A stretch of DNA of 64,000 nt from Streptomyces sp. SID8352 (GCF_009862265.1 NZ_WWGX01000012.1:62176-126175); one strand, 5' to 3'; positions 19,396 through 29,456 are shown, numbered from the stretch's first letter. The notes: generated from the sequence alone by a model not told the origin. Made by a program: numbers and translations.

Positions 19396-19399
<4 letters not shown>
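18314..19399 (+). CDS. Oligopeptide ABC transporter ATP-binding protein (DppD type)
   Basis: A cytoplasmic ATPase of 361 aa. Walker A is GESGSGKS, the signature is FSGGMRQR, Walker B is [12 protein letters not shown] and the switch histidine lies in LITHDLG. The C-terminal oligopeptide/dipeptide extension contains [14 protein letters not shown], whose cysteines fit an iron-sulfur or metal-binding motif of this subfamily. The GTG overlaps the upstream permease stop by 4 nt, and its own stop overlaps the next GTG in the same way. All three genes are thus translationally coupled. Confidence 0.94.
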
Positions 19400-20688
<1,289 letters not shown>

Positions 20689-20700
20689 CCTGCCCGTCCA

Positions 20701-20737
20701 GCGAACCCCCGCCTTCGTTTGCAAGGCGGGGGTTCGC
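20701..20737 (+). terminator. Strong terminator of the oligopeptide transporter operon
   Basis: A perfect 15-bp stem (GCGAACCCCCGCCTT and complement) with a 7-nt loop begins 12 nt after the last ATPase gene. It ends 9 nt before the -10 box of the next gene. No long T-run is needed given the stem strength. Confidence 0.9.
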
Positions 20738-20745
20738 CGTCGGGT

Positions 20746-20751
20746 GAGAAT
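20746..20751 (+). promoter_or_regulatory. -10-like box (GAGAAT) for a leaderless transcript
   Basis: GAGAAT lies exactly 6 nt before the GTG at 20758, the spacing expected if transcription starts on the start codon. No ribosome-binding site is present. Confidence 0.4.
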
Positions 20752-20757
20752 GTCAGG

Positions 20758-21417
20758 GTGTACCAGCAACTCTTCAGCCCCACCGTCCAGCACACGCTCG
20801 ATCTGATCGGCATCTTCGTCTTCGCCATCTCCGGAGCGCTGCTGGCCGTCCGCAAGAACTTCGACGTGTTCGGCATCGCCGTCCTCGCCGAGGTCACCGC
20901 GCTGGGCGGCGGGCTGTTCCGGGACCTCGTCATCGGCGCCGTCCCGCCCGCGGCCTTCACGGACCTGGGGTACTTCGTCACCCCGCTCCTCGCCACGGTG
21001 CTGGTCTTCTTCCTGCACCCGCACGTCGAGCGCCTGCAGACCGGCGTGAACATCTTCGACGCGGCCGGTCTCGGCCTGTTCTGCGTCGCCGGCACCACCA
21101 AGGCGTACGACTACGGGCTCGGCCTCACCGCCTCCGCCTGCCTGGGGCTCGCCACGGCCGTCGGCGGCGGCGTGCTGCGCGACGTGCTCGCCAACGAGGT
21201 GCCCTCGCTGCTGCGCTGGGACCGCGACCTGTACGCCGTCCCGGCCATCGTCGGCTCCGCCATGGTCGCCCTGTGCATCCGTCAGGACGCCCTGACCCCG
21301 TTCACCACCGGGCTCGCCGTCGTCACCGCCTTCGTGCTGCGGCTGCTGGCCCTGCGCTACCACTGGCGGGCCCCGCGCGCCTGGAACCGGCGCTCGACGG
21401 CGGTGGAGGGCGAGTGA
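20758..21417 (+). CDS. TRIC/UPF0126 family membrane protein, probable cation channel
   Basis: The 219-aa protein has about seven hydrophobic helices and an internal duplication. ALGGGLFRDLVIGAVPP in the first half is repeated as AVGGGVLRDVLANEVPS in the second. The paired GGGxxRD motif is diagnostic of the UPF0126/TRIC family, whose characterised bacterial members are trimeric monovalent-cation channels. The GTG at 20758 is chosen because the -10-like GAGAAT is 6 nt upstream. An upstream ATG at 20719 lies inside the terminator hairpin and is implausible. The C-terminus RRSTAVEGE is cytoplasmic-looking. The gene is transcribed alone. Confidence 0.88.
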   Translation: MYQQLFSPTVQHTLDLIGIFVFAISGALLAVRKNFDVFGIAVLAEVTALGGGLFRDLVIGAVPPAAFTDLGYFVTPLLATVLVFFLHPHVERLQTGVNIFDAAGLGLFCVAGTTKAYDYGLGLTASACLGLATAVGGGVLRDVLANEVPSLLRWDRDLYAVPAIVGSAMVALCIRQDALTPFTTGLAVVTAFVLRLLALRYHWRAPRAWNRRSTAVEGE

Positions 21418-21569
21418 CCCCCCCGCCCCCGGCGGGCCCGGCCCCCGGCCTCCCGCTTTCCGGCGGCCCGGCCCCCGCTTCCCGGCGGCCCGGCCCGCGG
21501 CTCCCTCTTCCCGCCGGCCCCGGTCCGGCAACCCCGGCTCCGGGGCGAGGCGTCCCTTTCAGGCCAAAG

Positions 21570-21583
21570 CTACCGCTTAGTAG
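21570..21583. promoter_or_regulatory. Possible TetR-type operator upstream of the thioesterase gene
   Basis: CTACCGCTTAGTAG has inverted CTAC/GTAG arms with a 6-nt centre. It sits where the -35 element would be relative to TACGGT at 21594. The placement is typical of a repressor site, but the arms are short. Confidence 0.3.
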
Positions 21584-21593
21584 ATCCCTGGGG

Positions 21594-21599
21594 TACGGT
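21594..21599 (+). promoter_or_regulatory. -10 box TACGGT for a leaderless transcript
   Basis: TACGGT lies 7 nt before the ATG at 21607, and no ribosome-binding site is present. Confidence 0.5.
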
Positions 21600-21606
21600 T
21601 GCGGTC

Positions 21607-22467
21607 ATGCCAGAAGCAGCCTCCGCGCCGGTCACCCGGGCCACCATCGGCGACAGCGAGTTCGACCGTGACACCGCCGTCGTCCGACGCGCCCCGGGCG
21701 TCTACGGCATCGACCTCTCCGCCGGCTGGACGATCATCAGCGCCGTCAACGGCGGCTATCTCCTGGCCGTCCTGGGCCGCGCCCTCGGCGACGCCCTGCC
21801 GCACCCCGACCCGTTCACCATCACGGCGCACTACCTCACCGCCTCGCGGCCCGGCCCCGCCGTGATCCGCACCGAGACGGTCCGCACCGGGCGCTCCCTC
21901 TCCACCGGCCAGGCGTCCCTCCTCCAGTACGACGACGAGGGCGCCGAGGTCGAGCGCATCCGCGTCCTCGCCTCCTACGGGGACCTGGGCACCCTGCCCG
22001 ACGACGTCCGCACCGCCGCGCGCCCGCCCGTGCTGCCGCCCATGGAGCGGTGCTTCGGCCCCGAGGACGGCCCCGCGCCCGTCGAGGGAAGCTCGGCCAT
22101 CACGGACCGGCTGACGCTCAGGCTGGACCCGGCCACTCTGGGCTGGGCGCTCGGACAGCCCTCCGGCAAGGGGGAGATGCGGTCCTGGTTCGGGCTGGCC
22201 GACGGCCGTGACGCCGACCCGCTCTCGCTGCTGCTCGCGGTGGACGCGCTGCCGCCCACCGCGTTCGAGCTGGGGCTCAAGGGCTGGGTGCCCACCGTCG
22301 AGCTGACCGCGCACGTGCGCTGCCGCCCGGCGCCCGGCCCGCTGCGGATCGCCGTCACCACGCGCAATCTCGCCGGGGGCTTCCTGGAGGAGGACGCCGA
22401 GGTCTGGGACAGCGCGGACCGGCTGGTCGCCCAGTCCCGCCAACTGGCCCGCGTCCGCCTGGGCTGA
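21607..22467 (+). CDS. Thioesterase family protein (double hotdog, acyl-CoA thioesterase-like)
   Basis: The 286-aa protein has two hotdog-like halves. The first contains the helix VNGGYLLAVLGRALGDAL and the strand region FTITAHYLTASRPGPAVIRTETVRTGRSLSTGQASLLQ. The second contains DPLSLLLAVDALPPTAFELG and VPTVELTAHVRCRPAPGPLRIAVTTR. This layout is that of TesB-like acyl-CoA thioesterases common in actinomycetes, which release free acids from acyl-CoA. The chain length preferred cannot be inferred. The start ATG is supported by the leaderless-type -10 box 7 nt upstream, and a small inverted repeat overlaps the -35 position. Confidence 0.85.
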   Translation: MPEAASAPVTRATIGDSEFDRDTAVVRRAPGVYGIDLSAGWTIISAVNGGYLLAVLGRALGDALPHPDPFTITAHYLTASRPGPAVIRTETVRTGRSLSTGQASLLQYDDEGAEVERIRVLASYGDLGTLPDDVRTAARPPVLPPMERCFGPEDGPAPVEGSSAITDRLTLRLDPATLGWALGQPSGKGEMRSWFGLADGRDADPLSLLLAVDALPPTAFELGLKGWVPTVELTAHVRCRPAPGPLRIAVTTRNLAGGFLEEDAEVWDSADRLVAQSRQLARVRLG

Positions 22468-23092
22468 CGCCGCCGTCCCGCGACCCGGGTCCGGTGATCC
22501 GGCCCGGTGATCCGGGCCGCGATCCGGGCTCCGTGGCCAGTGCCGGGGCCCGTCCCAGCTCCGAGGCCACCGCGCCCGTCCCGGCCCGGGTTCTTGCGCT
22601 GCCACGCCGGGCCGGGTCTTGCGCTCCCGCGCTCGGCTCCCGCTCCGGCTTCAGTGCTGTCGCCCCGCCCCGGCGCCTCGCGCCGCTGCTGCCTGGTTCC
22701 GGCTCCCGTGCCGCCGTCCCGGTCCGGCCAGGGGTCTCGTGCTGCCGTCCCGTCCCGGTTCCCGGGCTGCCGCGCCCCGTCCGGCCTCCGGCCCTGTGCC
22801 GCCGCCCCGGCTTCCGGAGCTGCTGGGCCCGCCCCGGCCCCTCGCGCCACCGCGTGCCCGGCCCTCCGTGCCGCCGTGCCGGCACCGGCGCCCGTGCCGC
22901 CGTCTCCGTCCGCCCCGGCTCGTCCCGCCGTTCACGGCCGGCCCGGGCCGTGCGCGCTGGCGCACCCGCCGGCCCGGGCCCCCCTTCCGGGCCGGAGGGC
23001 GCGGTGCAGGACGGCCGCGTCCGTCGGGTCCGGCCCCAGGGGCGCCCTCGGCCCGGGGGCGTGCGGGGGCGCCCCGTAGAATCGGGGGCACC
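22468..23092. other. Intergenic region, 625 bp, no gene seen
   Basis: The sequence is extremely GC-rich, and all open frames look like Pro/Arg/Ala noise. The beginning (22485-22530) holds three near-copies of GGTGATCCGG or CGATCCGG. A TAGAAT box at 23078-23083 near the right end may serve the cysteine desulfurase gene. Confidence 0.5.
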
Positions 23093-24256
23093 ATGGCTTA
23101 CCTCGACCACGCCGCGACCACCCCGATGCTTCCCGAGGCGATCGAGGCACTCGCCGCACACCTTGGTGTCACCGGAAACGCCTCCTCCCTCCACGCGTCC
23201 GGCCGCCGCGCCCGGCGCACCGTGGAGGAGGCCCGCGAGACCCTCGCCGAGGCCCTCGGCGCCCGCCCCAGCGAGGTCGTCCTCACCTCCGGCGGCACCG
23301 AGGCCGACAACCTCGCCGTCAAGGGCCTGTACTGGGCCCGCCGCGCCGCCGACCCGGCCCGGACCAGGGTGCTGGCCAGCCCCGTCGAACACCACGCCGT
23401 CCTCGACGCCGTCCACTGGCTCGGCGAGCACGAGGGCGCCACCGTCGAGTACCTGCCCGTCGACGCGTACGGCGCCGTCCACCCCGAGGCCCTGCGCGAG
23501 GCCCTCGCCCGCGACCCCGGCGATGTGGCCCTCGTCACCGTGATGTGGGCCAACAACGAGATCGGCACCATCATGCCGGTCCGCGAACTGGCCGACGTGG
23601 CAGCCGAGTTCGGTGTCCCGCTGCACGCCGACGCGATCCAGGCGGTGGGCCAGCTCCCGGTGGACTTCGGTGCCTCCGGCCTGGCCGCGATGTCCGTCTC
23701 CGGCCACAAGATCGGCGGCCCCTACGGCATCGGCGCACTGCTCCTGGGCCGCGAGTACAGCCCCGTGCCCGTGCTGCACGGCGGCGGCCAGGAGCGCCAC
23801 GTCCGCTCCGGCACCCTCGACGTGCCGGCCGTCGCCTCGTTCGCGGTCGCCGCCCGGCACGCCGTCACCCGGCAGCCCCGGTTCGCCCGCGAGGTCGGCA
23901 ACCTGCGCGACCGGCTGGCCGAGGCGGTGCTCGACGCGGTGCCCGACGCCCTGCTCGGCGGCGACCCGGTGCGCCGGCTCCCGGCCAACGCCCACTTCAC
24001 CTTCCCGGGCTGCGAGGGCGACTCCCTGCTCCTGCTGCTCGACGCCCAGGGCATCGAGTGCTCCACCGGCTCCGCCTGCACCGCCGGGGTCGCCCAGCCC
24101 AGCCACGTCCTGCTGGCCACCGGCACCGAGCCCGAACTGGCCCGCGGCACCCTGCGGTTCTCCCTCGGCCACACCTCCACGACGGACGATGTGGAGGCGG
24201 TCGCCAAGGCCATCGGCCCGGCGGTGGAACGGGCCCGCGCGGCCGGCCTGAGCTGA
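23093..24256 (+). CDS. Cysteine desulfurase (NifS/IscS-like)
   Basis: The 387-aa PLP enzyme removes sulfur from cysteine as an enzyme-bound persulfide. Landmarks are [10 protein letters not shown] at the start, [14 protein letters not shown], the PLP lysine Lys206 in VSGHKIGGP and the catalytic Cys329 in STGSACTAG. The short SACTAG loop is that of the IscS-like group. The ATG at 23093 is preceded by TAGAAT 10 nt away and a GGGGGCACC stretch. The gene lies just upstream of mnmA (with a divergent amidase between), so it probably supplies sulfur for tRNA 2-thiouridylation. A general role in Fe-S assembly cannot be excluded. Confidence 0.93.
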   Translation: MAYLDHAATTPMLPEAIEALAAHLGVTGNASSLHASGRRARRTVEEARETLAEALGARPSEVVLTSGGTEADNLAVKGLYWARRAADPARTRVLASPVEHHAVLDAVHWLGEHEGATVEYLPVDAYGAVHPEALREALARDPGDVALVTVMWANNEIGTIMPVRELADVAAEFGVPLHADAIQAVGQLPVDFGASGLAAMSVSGHKIGGPYGIGALLLGREYSPVPVLHGGGQERHVRSGTLDVPAVASFAVAARHAVTRQPRFAREVGNLRDRLAEAVLDAVPDALLGGDPVRRLPANAHFTFPGCEGDSLLLLLDAQGIECSTGSACTAGVAQPSHVLLATGTEPELARGTLRFSLGHTSTTDDVEAVAKAIGPAVERARAAGLS

Positions 24257-24320
24257 ACCGGGCCGAACCGGGGGCTCGCCGGACCCGGCCCGCGCCGGGC
24301 GGCCCCGGCCCGCCGGGGCG

Positions 24321-25019
24321 TCAGCCGCCCGCGACCGCCGTGCCCGGCGACCCCGTCCCGGTGCCCGGCGTCGGGACCGAGGTGCGGGCGCGCCGCACCA
24401 GCCGCAGGTACCTGTCCCAGTCCCAGTGCGGCCCGGGGTCGGTGTGGTCGGCGCCCGGCACCTCCGCGTGCCCGATGATGTGCGCGCGGTCGACGGGTAT
24501 CCCGTAGCGGGCGCAGATCCCCGCGGTCAGCTCGGCCGAGGCCGTGTACATGGCGTCCGTGAAGTCCTGCGGGCGGTCCACGAACCCCTCGTGCTCGATG
24601 CCCACACTGCGCTCGTTGTACTCCCTGTTCCCCGCGTGGTAGGCCACGTCCAGCTCGCGGATCATCTGGGTGACCCGCCCGTCGCGCCCCACCACGTAGT
24701 GGGCCGCCGCCCGGTGGCCCGGGTCCTGGAAGGCCCGCACCGCGCTCGCCAGACTGCCCTGGGTGACATGGACGACGACCCGGTCGACCCGGTAGTCGCC
24801 GGGACGGTCCGCCCGCCGCCAGTTCGCCTCCGAGGCGGCCACCCAGCGGGCCCCCTCGTAGTCCACCGCCCCCGGCACCCGCGGCGTCCGCTCCCCGGGC
24901 CCGCGCCACCACAGCGCCGCGCCGCCCAGGGCCACCGCCGTACCGCCGAACAACAGCGCCCGCCGGCCGATGTGCCGCTCCCGGCCGCCGGCCCCGCCCG
25001 ATCCGCTCTTTTCCCCCAT
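24321..25019 (-). CDS. Secreted N-acetylmuramoyl-L-alanine amidase (Amidase_2/PGRP fold, Tat-type signal)
   Basis: The 232-aa protein has an N-terminal [20 protein letters not shown] stretch that fits a twin-arginine signal. The amidase_2 domain runs from about 60 to 215: [12 protein letters not shown] and [11 protein letters not shown] supply zinc-binding histidines, and [11 protein letters not shown] is the conserved central strand. Such enzymes cleave the amide between muramic acid and the peptide stem. The ATG at 25019 is the only reasonable start, without a clear ribosome-binding site. It is divergent from mnmA, with 59 bp between the starts. The C-terminus is a Pro/Thr/Gly tail. Confidence 0.88.
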   Translation of the reverse strand: MGEKSGSGGAGGRERHIGRRALLFGGTAVALGGAALWWRGPGERTPRVPGAVDYEGARWVAASEANWRRADRPGDYRVDRVVVHVTQGSLASAVRAFQDPGHRAAAHYVVGRDGRVTQMIRELDVAYHAGNREYNERSVGIEHEGFVDRPQDFTDAMYTASAELTAGICARYGIPVDRAHIIGHAEVPGADHTDPGPHWDWDRYLRLVRRARTSVPTPGTGTGSPGTAVAGG

Positions 25020-25078
25020 ACCCGGGAGAACGGATATCCGAGGGTCCCGGTTCCCTTTCCCCTTACCCTGGAGGGGCT

Positions 25079-26209
25079 ATGACTGACATCCCGCGGCCCG
25101 CCCGCCCCCTCCGCGTCCTCGCCGCCATGTCGGGCGGGGTCGACTCCGCCGTCGCCGCCGCCCGCGCGGCCGAGGCGGGGCACGACGTGACCGGCGTCCA
25201 TCTCGCCCTCTCCGCGAACCCGCAGTCCTTCCGCACCGGCGCGCGGGGCTGCTGCACCATCGAGGACTCGCGGGACGCCCGCCGCGCGGCCGACGTCATC
25301 GGCATCCCGTTCTACGTCTGGGACCTCGCCGACCGCTTCCGCGAGGACGTCGTCGAGGACTTCGTCGCCGAGTACGAGGCCGGCCGCACCCCCAACCCCT
25401 GCCTGCGCTGCAACGAGAAGATCAAGTTCGCCGCGCTCCTCGACAAGGCGCTCGCGCTCGGCTTCGACGCCGTCTGCACCGGCCACTACGCCAAGGTGGT
25501 GCTGCGCGAGGACGGCCTCCGGGAGCTGCACCGCGCCTCCGACATGGCCAAGGACCAGTCCTACGTCCTCGGCGTGCTCGACGACCGGCAGCTCGCGCAC
25601 GCCCTGTTCCCGCTCGGGGACACCGTCACCACCAAGGACGAGATCCGGGCCGAGGCCGCCCGACGGGGGCTCGCCGTCGCCCGGAAGCCCGACTCCCACG
25701 ACATCTGCTTCATCGCCGACGGCGACACCCAGGGCTTCCTGGCCGGCCGCCTGGGCCGCGCCGAGGGCGACATCGTCGACGAGTCCGGGGCGCGGCTCGG
25801 CACCCACGAGGGCGCCTACGGCTTCACCATCGGCCAGCGCAAGGGCCTGCGCATCGGCACCCCCGCCCCCGACGGCAAGCCCCGGTACGTGCTGGACATC
25901 TCGCCGGTGGACAACACGGTGACGGTGGGCCCGGCCGAGGCCCTGGACGTCACCGCGCTCACCGCGATCAGGCCCCGCTGGTGCGGCGCCGCCCCGTCCG
26001 GCCCCGGCACCTACACGGCCCAGCTCCGCGCCCACGGCGGGGAGACGGAGGTCCGGGCGGAGGTCGTCGACGGAGCCCTGGAGGTCGCCTTCGCCGCGCC
26101 GGTGCGCGGTGTCGCCCCCGGCCAGGCCGTCGTCCTCTACGACGGCACCCGGGTGGTGGGCTCGGCGACCATCGCCTCCACCACGCGCGCCACGGCGGGC
26201 GCCGCCTGA
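25079..26209 (+). CDS. mnmA: tRNA-specific 2-thiouridylase
   Basis: The 376-aa enzyme inserts sulfur at U34 of Lys, Glu and Gln tRNAs. The ATP pyrophosphatase loop is SGGVDS at 18-23. The first catalytic cysteine is Cys108 (TPNPCLRCN) and the second lies in [18 protein letters not shown] precedes the ATG closely. The cysteine desulfurase gene upstream provides the likely sulfur donor. The 3' end converges on the DUF427 gene with an 80-bp very GC-rich spacer that contains a 16-nt GCGGCGGC/GCCGCCGC palindrome. Confidence 0.95.
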   Translation: MTDIPRPARPLRVLAAMSGGVDSAVAAARAAEAGHDVTGVHLALSANPQSFRTGARGCCTIEDSRDARRAADVIGIPFYVWDLADRFREDVVEDFVAEYEAGRTPNPCLRCNEKIKFAALLDKALALGFDAVCTGHYAKVVLREDGLRELHRASDMAKDQSYVLGVLDDRQLAHALFPLGDTVTTKDEIRAEAARRGLAVARKPDSHDICFIADGDTQGFLAGRLGRAEGDIVDESGARLGTHEGAYGFTIGQRKGLRIGTPAPDGKPRYVLDISPVDNTVTVGPAEALDVTALTAIRPRWCGAAPSGPGTYTAQLRAHGGETEVRAEVVDGALEVAFAAPVRGVAPGQAVVLYDGTRVVGSATIASTTRATAGAA

Positions 26210-26289
26210 CGAGCGGCCGGGCACCGCGCCCCCTGGGCGCCCGGCCCGGCCGCCCGGCCCGGCCGCCCGCGGCGGCGCCGCCGCGCCGG

Positions 26290-26613
26290 TCAGAACACCT
26301 CCACGTCGTAGAAGCACAGGTGGTCCCTGATCGCGGCCACCTCCGGCTTCGGCTCCGGGTAGGCCCAGGCCAGGTCCGGCGCGTCCGGCAGCGACCAGTA
26401 CGACGCGTCGCCCTTGAACGGGCAGTGCGTGTGCGTGCCGGACGGGGTCAGCAGATCGAGCCGCACGTCCCCGGCCGGGATGTAGTACCGGTCGGGGCAG
26501 CCCGTCTCGCGCAGCAGCAGCGCCCCGTCGCTCTCCGCCAGGACCCGGCCGCCGCGCACCACGCGCACGTGCCGTCCGCTGGGCCCGACGGTGATGCGGT
26601 GTCCCTCGCTCAC
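26290..26613 (-). CDS. DUF427 domain protein
   Basis: The 107-aa protein is a single DUF427 domain: VRVVRGGRVLAESDGALLLRETGCPDRYYIPAGDV followed by CPFKGDASYWSL and YPEPKPEVAAIRDHLCFYDVEVF. The CPFKGxAxYW and FYxxxV blocks are the family core. The function is not established. GTG at 26613 follows a strong GAGGAGG at 6-nt spacing. It is a single-gene unit, convergent with mnmA and divergent from the LOG-family gene. Confidence 0.88.
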   Translation of the reverse strand: MSEGHRITVGPSGRHVRVVRGGRVLAESDGALLLRETGCPDRYYIPAGDVRLDLLTPSGTHTHCPFKGDASYWSLPDAPDLAWAYPEPKPEVAAIRDHLCFYDVEVF

Positions 26614-26707
26614 GATCGTCCTCCTCGGTCGGTGGCCCCCGTCACATGGGCGCCCCCTTCAGGACAGCGTGCCCAAAGGCCGCGTTCTTCCCGACCGGGC
26701 CGCGCCG

Positions 26708-26713
26708 TACCGT
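26708..26713 (+). promoter_or_regulatory. -10 box TACCGT for a leaderless transcript
   Basis: TACCGT lies exactly 6 nt before the ATG at 26720. Confidence 0.5.
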
Positions 26714-26719
26714 GGGGCC

Positions 26720-27259
26720 ATGAACATCTGCGTCTTCCTGTCCGCCGCCGACCTCGACGAGCGCTACACCCGTCCCGCGGGGGAGTTCGCCACCCTGCTC
26801 GGCAAGGGGGGCCACACCCTCGTCTGGGGCGGTTCCGACGTCGGGCTGATGAAGGTGGTCGCGGACGGCGTCCAGGAGGCCGGGGGGCGGCTGCTGGGCG
26901 TCTCCGTGGACTTCCTCGCGGACCGGGCCCGCGCGGACGCCGACGAGATGGTGATCGCCGGGGACCTGGGCGAGCGCAAGCGCCTGCTCCTGGAGAAGGC
27001 CGACGCGGTGGTGGTCATGGTCGGCGGCACCGGCACCCTGGACGAGGCGACCGAGATCCTGGAGCTGAAGAAGCACGGCCGCACCGACAAGCCGGTCGTC
27101 GTGCTCAACACGGCGGGCTTCTACGACGGCCTCCGCGAGCAGTTCCGCCGCATGGAGGACGAGGGCTTCCTGCCCCGGCCCCTGACCGACCTCGTGTTCT
27201 TCGCCGAGGAGCCGGTGGGCGCCCTCGCCCACCTGGAGGAGACCCTGGGCGTGGTCTGA
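26720..27259 (+). CDS. LOG family (TIGR00730) Rossmann-fold protein
   Basis: The 179-aa protein begins MNICVFLSAADLDERY, continues HTLVWGGSDVGLMKVVADGVQEAGG, and has the nucleotide-binding VVMVGGTGTLDEATE. Characterised LOG proteins are phosphoribohydrolases that release cytokinin-like bases from nucleotide 5'-monophosphates; the old annotation as lysine decarboxylase is misleading. The family motif PGGxGTxxE appears here as VGGTGTLDE, with Val replacing the first Pro. The Gly, Thr and Glu residues are kept. The start is supported by the -10 box 6 nt upstream. Confidence 0.85.
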   Translation: MNICVFLSAADLDERYTRPAGEFATLLGKGGHTLVWGGSDVGLMKVVADGVQEAGGRLLGVSVDFLADRARADADEMVIAGDLGERKRLLLEKADAVVVMVGGTGTLDEATEILELKKHGRTDKPVVVLNTAGFYDGLREQFRRMEDEGFLPRPLTDLVFFAEEPVGALAHLEETLGVV

Positions 27260-27286
27260 CCCCCCGGTGGTGCGAGCATGGCGGTC

Positions 27287-27976
27287 ATGGCTACTCATGT
27301 GATCACCGGAGCGGGCTCGGGCATCGGCGCGGCCGTGGCCCGCCGACTGCACGAGCGCGGCGACGGCCTCGTGCTGCACGCCCGCGACGCGGGCCGGGCC
27401 CGGGAACTGGCCGCCGCCTTCCCCGGCGCCGCCACCCTGGTCGGGGACCTGGCCGACCCGGACCGGCTCTCCTGGGCCCTGTCGCACCAGTCGCCGCCGG
27501 ACCGCGTCGACTCCCTCCTGCACATCGCCGGAGTGGTCGACCTCGGCCCGGTCGGGGATCTCACCCCCCGGACCTGGCACCACCAGCTCAACGTCAACCT
27601 GATCGCCCCCGCCGAGCTGACCCGGCTGCTGCTGCCGCAACTGCGCGCCGCCCAGGGACACGTGGTGTTCGTCAACTCCGGGGCCGGGCTGAACGCCTCC
27701 GCCAACTGGTCCGCGTACGCCGCCTCCAAGCACGGGCTGAAGGCCCTCGCGGACTCCCTGCGCCAGGAGGAGCACGCCCACGGCGTCCGCGTCACCTCCG
27801 TCTACCCCGGCCGCACCGCCGGCCCCATGCAGGTCAAGGTGCACAGTCAGGAGGGCAGGGAGTACGACCCGGCCCGCTGGATCGACCCGGAGTCGGTCGC
27901 CACGGCCCTCCTGGCCGCCCTCGACCTGCCCCGGGACGCCGAGGTCAACGACCTGACCATCCGCCCGGGCCGTTAG
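27287..27976 (+). CDS. Short-chain dehydrogenase/reductase
   Basis: The 229-aa protein has the classical SDR fold. The dinucleotide motif TGAGSGIG lies near the N-terminus, the active-site serine in VFVNSGAG, and Tyr and Lys in YAASKHGLKALADSL. A PG(R)xxGPM loop follows. Substrate unknown. The ATG at 27287 is preferred over the in-frame ATG at 27278 because GAGCAT sits 7 nt before it; neither has a ribosome-binding site. It is 27 bp after the LOG gene on the same strand and might be co-transcribed. Confidence 0.85.
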   Translation: MATHVITGAGSGIGAAVARRLHERGDGLVLHARDAGRARELAAAFPGAATLVGDLADPDRLSWALSHQSPPDRVDSLLHIAGVVDLGPVGDLTPRTWHHQLNVNLIAPAELTRLLLPQLRAAQGHVVFVNSGAGLNASANWSAYAASKHGLKALADSLRQEEHAHGVRVTSVYPGRTAGPMQVKVHSQEGREYDPARWIDPESVATALLAALDLPRDAEVNDLTIRPGR

Positions 27977-28454
27977 CCGGGGGCGGGCCCGGGGCCTCGG
28001 CCAACGGGCCCCGCGTGGGGGAGGGGCCGTACGCCGGGCGCCCGCACCCCGGGCCCCCGCGTCGGGCGCGCTCCCGCGCCGGGCCGCCGAGCCCGGATGA
28101 CCGCGCACCGCCCCCCCCCGCCGGGGCGGGCCCACGCGTCCGCCGGGGACGGTGCGGGGCCGGGGCGGCTCCGCCCGGAGCGGGTGCCCGTCCGGGCACC
28201 TGCGCCCGCCGGGGGTCCGCGTCCGTCCGGGGGGCCGCGTCCGTCCGGGCACCCGCGCCCGCCCGCGAGGCCGTACCCGCCCCGCGCGTCCACCGGGCCG
28301 TGTCCCGCGCCGCGCCGCCCGACACCGCGTCCGCCCGGCCCCGCCGTCCCCGCAAGCCCGCGACCGGAGCGGCCGCGTCCCCGGTCCCTCCGGGGGCGGC
28401 GCCCGGCGGGGAGTCCGGCGCACCGCGCCCCCGCCCCCTGCGTACGCTTTCCCC
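27977..28454. other. Intergenic region, 478 bp, no gene seen
   Basis: Low-complexity GC-rich spacer with near-repeats of GCGTCCGTCCGGG around 28220-28250. The only signal is the TACGCT -10 box at its right end. Confidence 0.5.
28443..28448 (+). promoter_or_regulatory. -10 box TACGCT for a leaderless transcript
   Basis: TACGCT lies exactly 6 nt before the GTG at 28455. There is no ribosome-binding site. Confidence 0.5.
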
Positions 28455-29456
28455 GTGAACGACAACCGGCCCTTCGGCCCCGCCACCGGCATCGGCTCGC
28501 TGCCCGGCCTCGACGCCCGGGAGGCCGCCCGGACCGCCACCGGCAGCTTCGAGGACTTCCCCTTCCTCCCCGAGCTGCCCGCCCGCGGTCCCGGCGCCGA
28601 CATGACCGGCCGCACCGCCGGGATGCTCGTGGAGCTGTACGCGCGCGTGGAGCCCAGCGGCTGGCGGCTCGGCGACCGCCCCGGCCGCGACACCCGGCGG
28701 GCCCGCGCCTGGCTCGCCGAGGACCTCGACGCGCTGGAGGAGTTCACCCAGGGCCACCAGGGGCCCCTCAAGGTGCAGGCCGTCGGCCCCTGGACGCTCG
28801 CCGCCGGCCTGGAGCTGCGCAACGGAGAGGCCGTCCTCTCCGACCCCGGCGCCCGCCGCGACCTCACCGCCTCCCTCGCCGAGGGCCTGCGCCTCCACCT
28901 CGCGGAGATCCGGCGGCGGGTGCCCGGCGCCACCCCCGTCCTCCAGCTCGACGAGCCGTCCCTGACCGCCGTCCTGACCGGCCGGGTCCGCACCGCCAGC
29001 GGCTACCGCACCCACCGCGCCGTGGACCGCCAGGAGGTCGAGGCCGCCCTCCGCGACCTCGTCGCCGTGCACGACGGCGGCCCCACCGTCGTCCACAGCT
29101 GCGCGCCCGCCGTCCCCTTCGCCCTGCTGCGCCGGGCCGGGGCGGCCGGGGTCTCCTTCGACGTCTCGCTGCTCACCGAACGTGACGACGAGGCGATCGG
29201 GGAGGCGGTCGAGGGCGGCACCCGGCTGTTCGCCGGTGTCGTGCCGGGGACGGACACGGCATTGTCCGAGCCTGCCGGTAGCGTCGGGGACGTCAGAACG
29301 TTGTGGCGCAGGCTGGGGCTGTCTCCGGGGCTTCTCGCGGACGCGGTCACGGTCACCCCGGCGTGCGGACTCGCGGGCGCGTCCCCCGAGTACGCCCGCC
29401 GGGCGCTCGCCCACTGCGTCCGGGCGGCGAGATCACTCGCGGACAACCCTGAGTAA
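28455..29456 (+). CDS. MetE-like (cobalamin-independent methionine synthase C-terminal domain) protein
   Basis: The 333-aa protein corresponds only to the catalytic C-terminal barrel of MetE and lacks the N-terminal half of the usual ~750-aa enzyme. It begins TGIGSLPGLDAREAA, has VGPWTLA and LQLDEPSL, and keeps zinc-ligand motifs His214-x-Cys216 (VVHSCAP) and Cys304 (TPACGLAG, compare PDCGLKT). Asp236 may replace the fourth ligand Glu. Such short core-MetE proteins occur in archaea and some bacteria and may use a methyl donor other than methyl-THF-triglutamate. It precedes ligA by 15 bp and probably shares a transcript with it. The start is supported by the -10 box 6 nt upstream. Confidence 0.85.
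   Translation: MNDNRPFGPATGIGSLPGLDAREAARTATGSFEDFPFLPELPARGPGADMTGRTAGMLVELYARVEPSGWRLGDRPGRDTRRARAWLAEDLDALEEFTQGHQGPLKVQAVGPWTLAAGLELRNGEAVLSDPGARRDLTASLAEGLRLHLAEIRRRVPGATPVLQLDEPSLTAVLTGRVRTASGYRTHRAVDRQEVEAALRDLVAVHDGGPTVVHSCAPAVPFALLRRAGAAGVSFDVSLLTERDDEAIGEAVEGGTRLFAGVVPGTDTALSEPAGSVGDVRTLWRRLGLSPGLLADAVTVTPACGLAGASPEYARRALAHCVRAARSLADNPE

Noticed and set aside
20719-20757. Upstream ATG of the TRIC-like gene
   Set aside because: It falls inside the transporter operon terminator, so a start there would require read-through.
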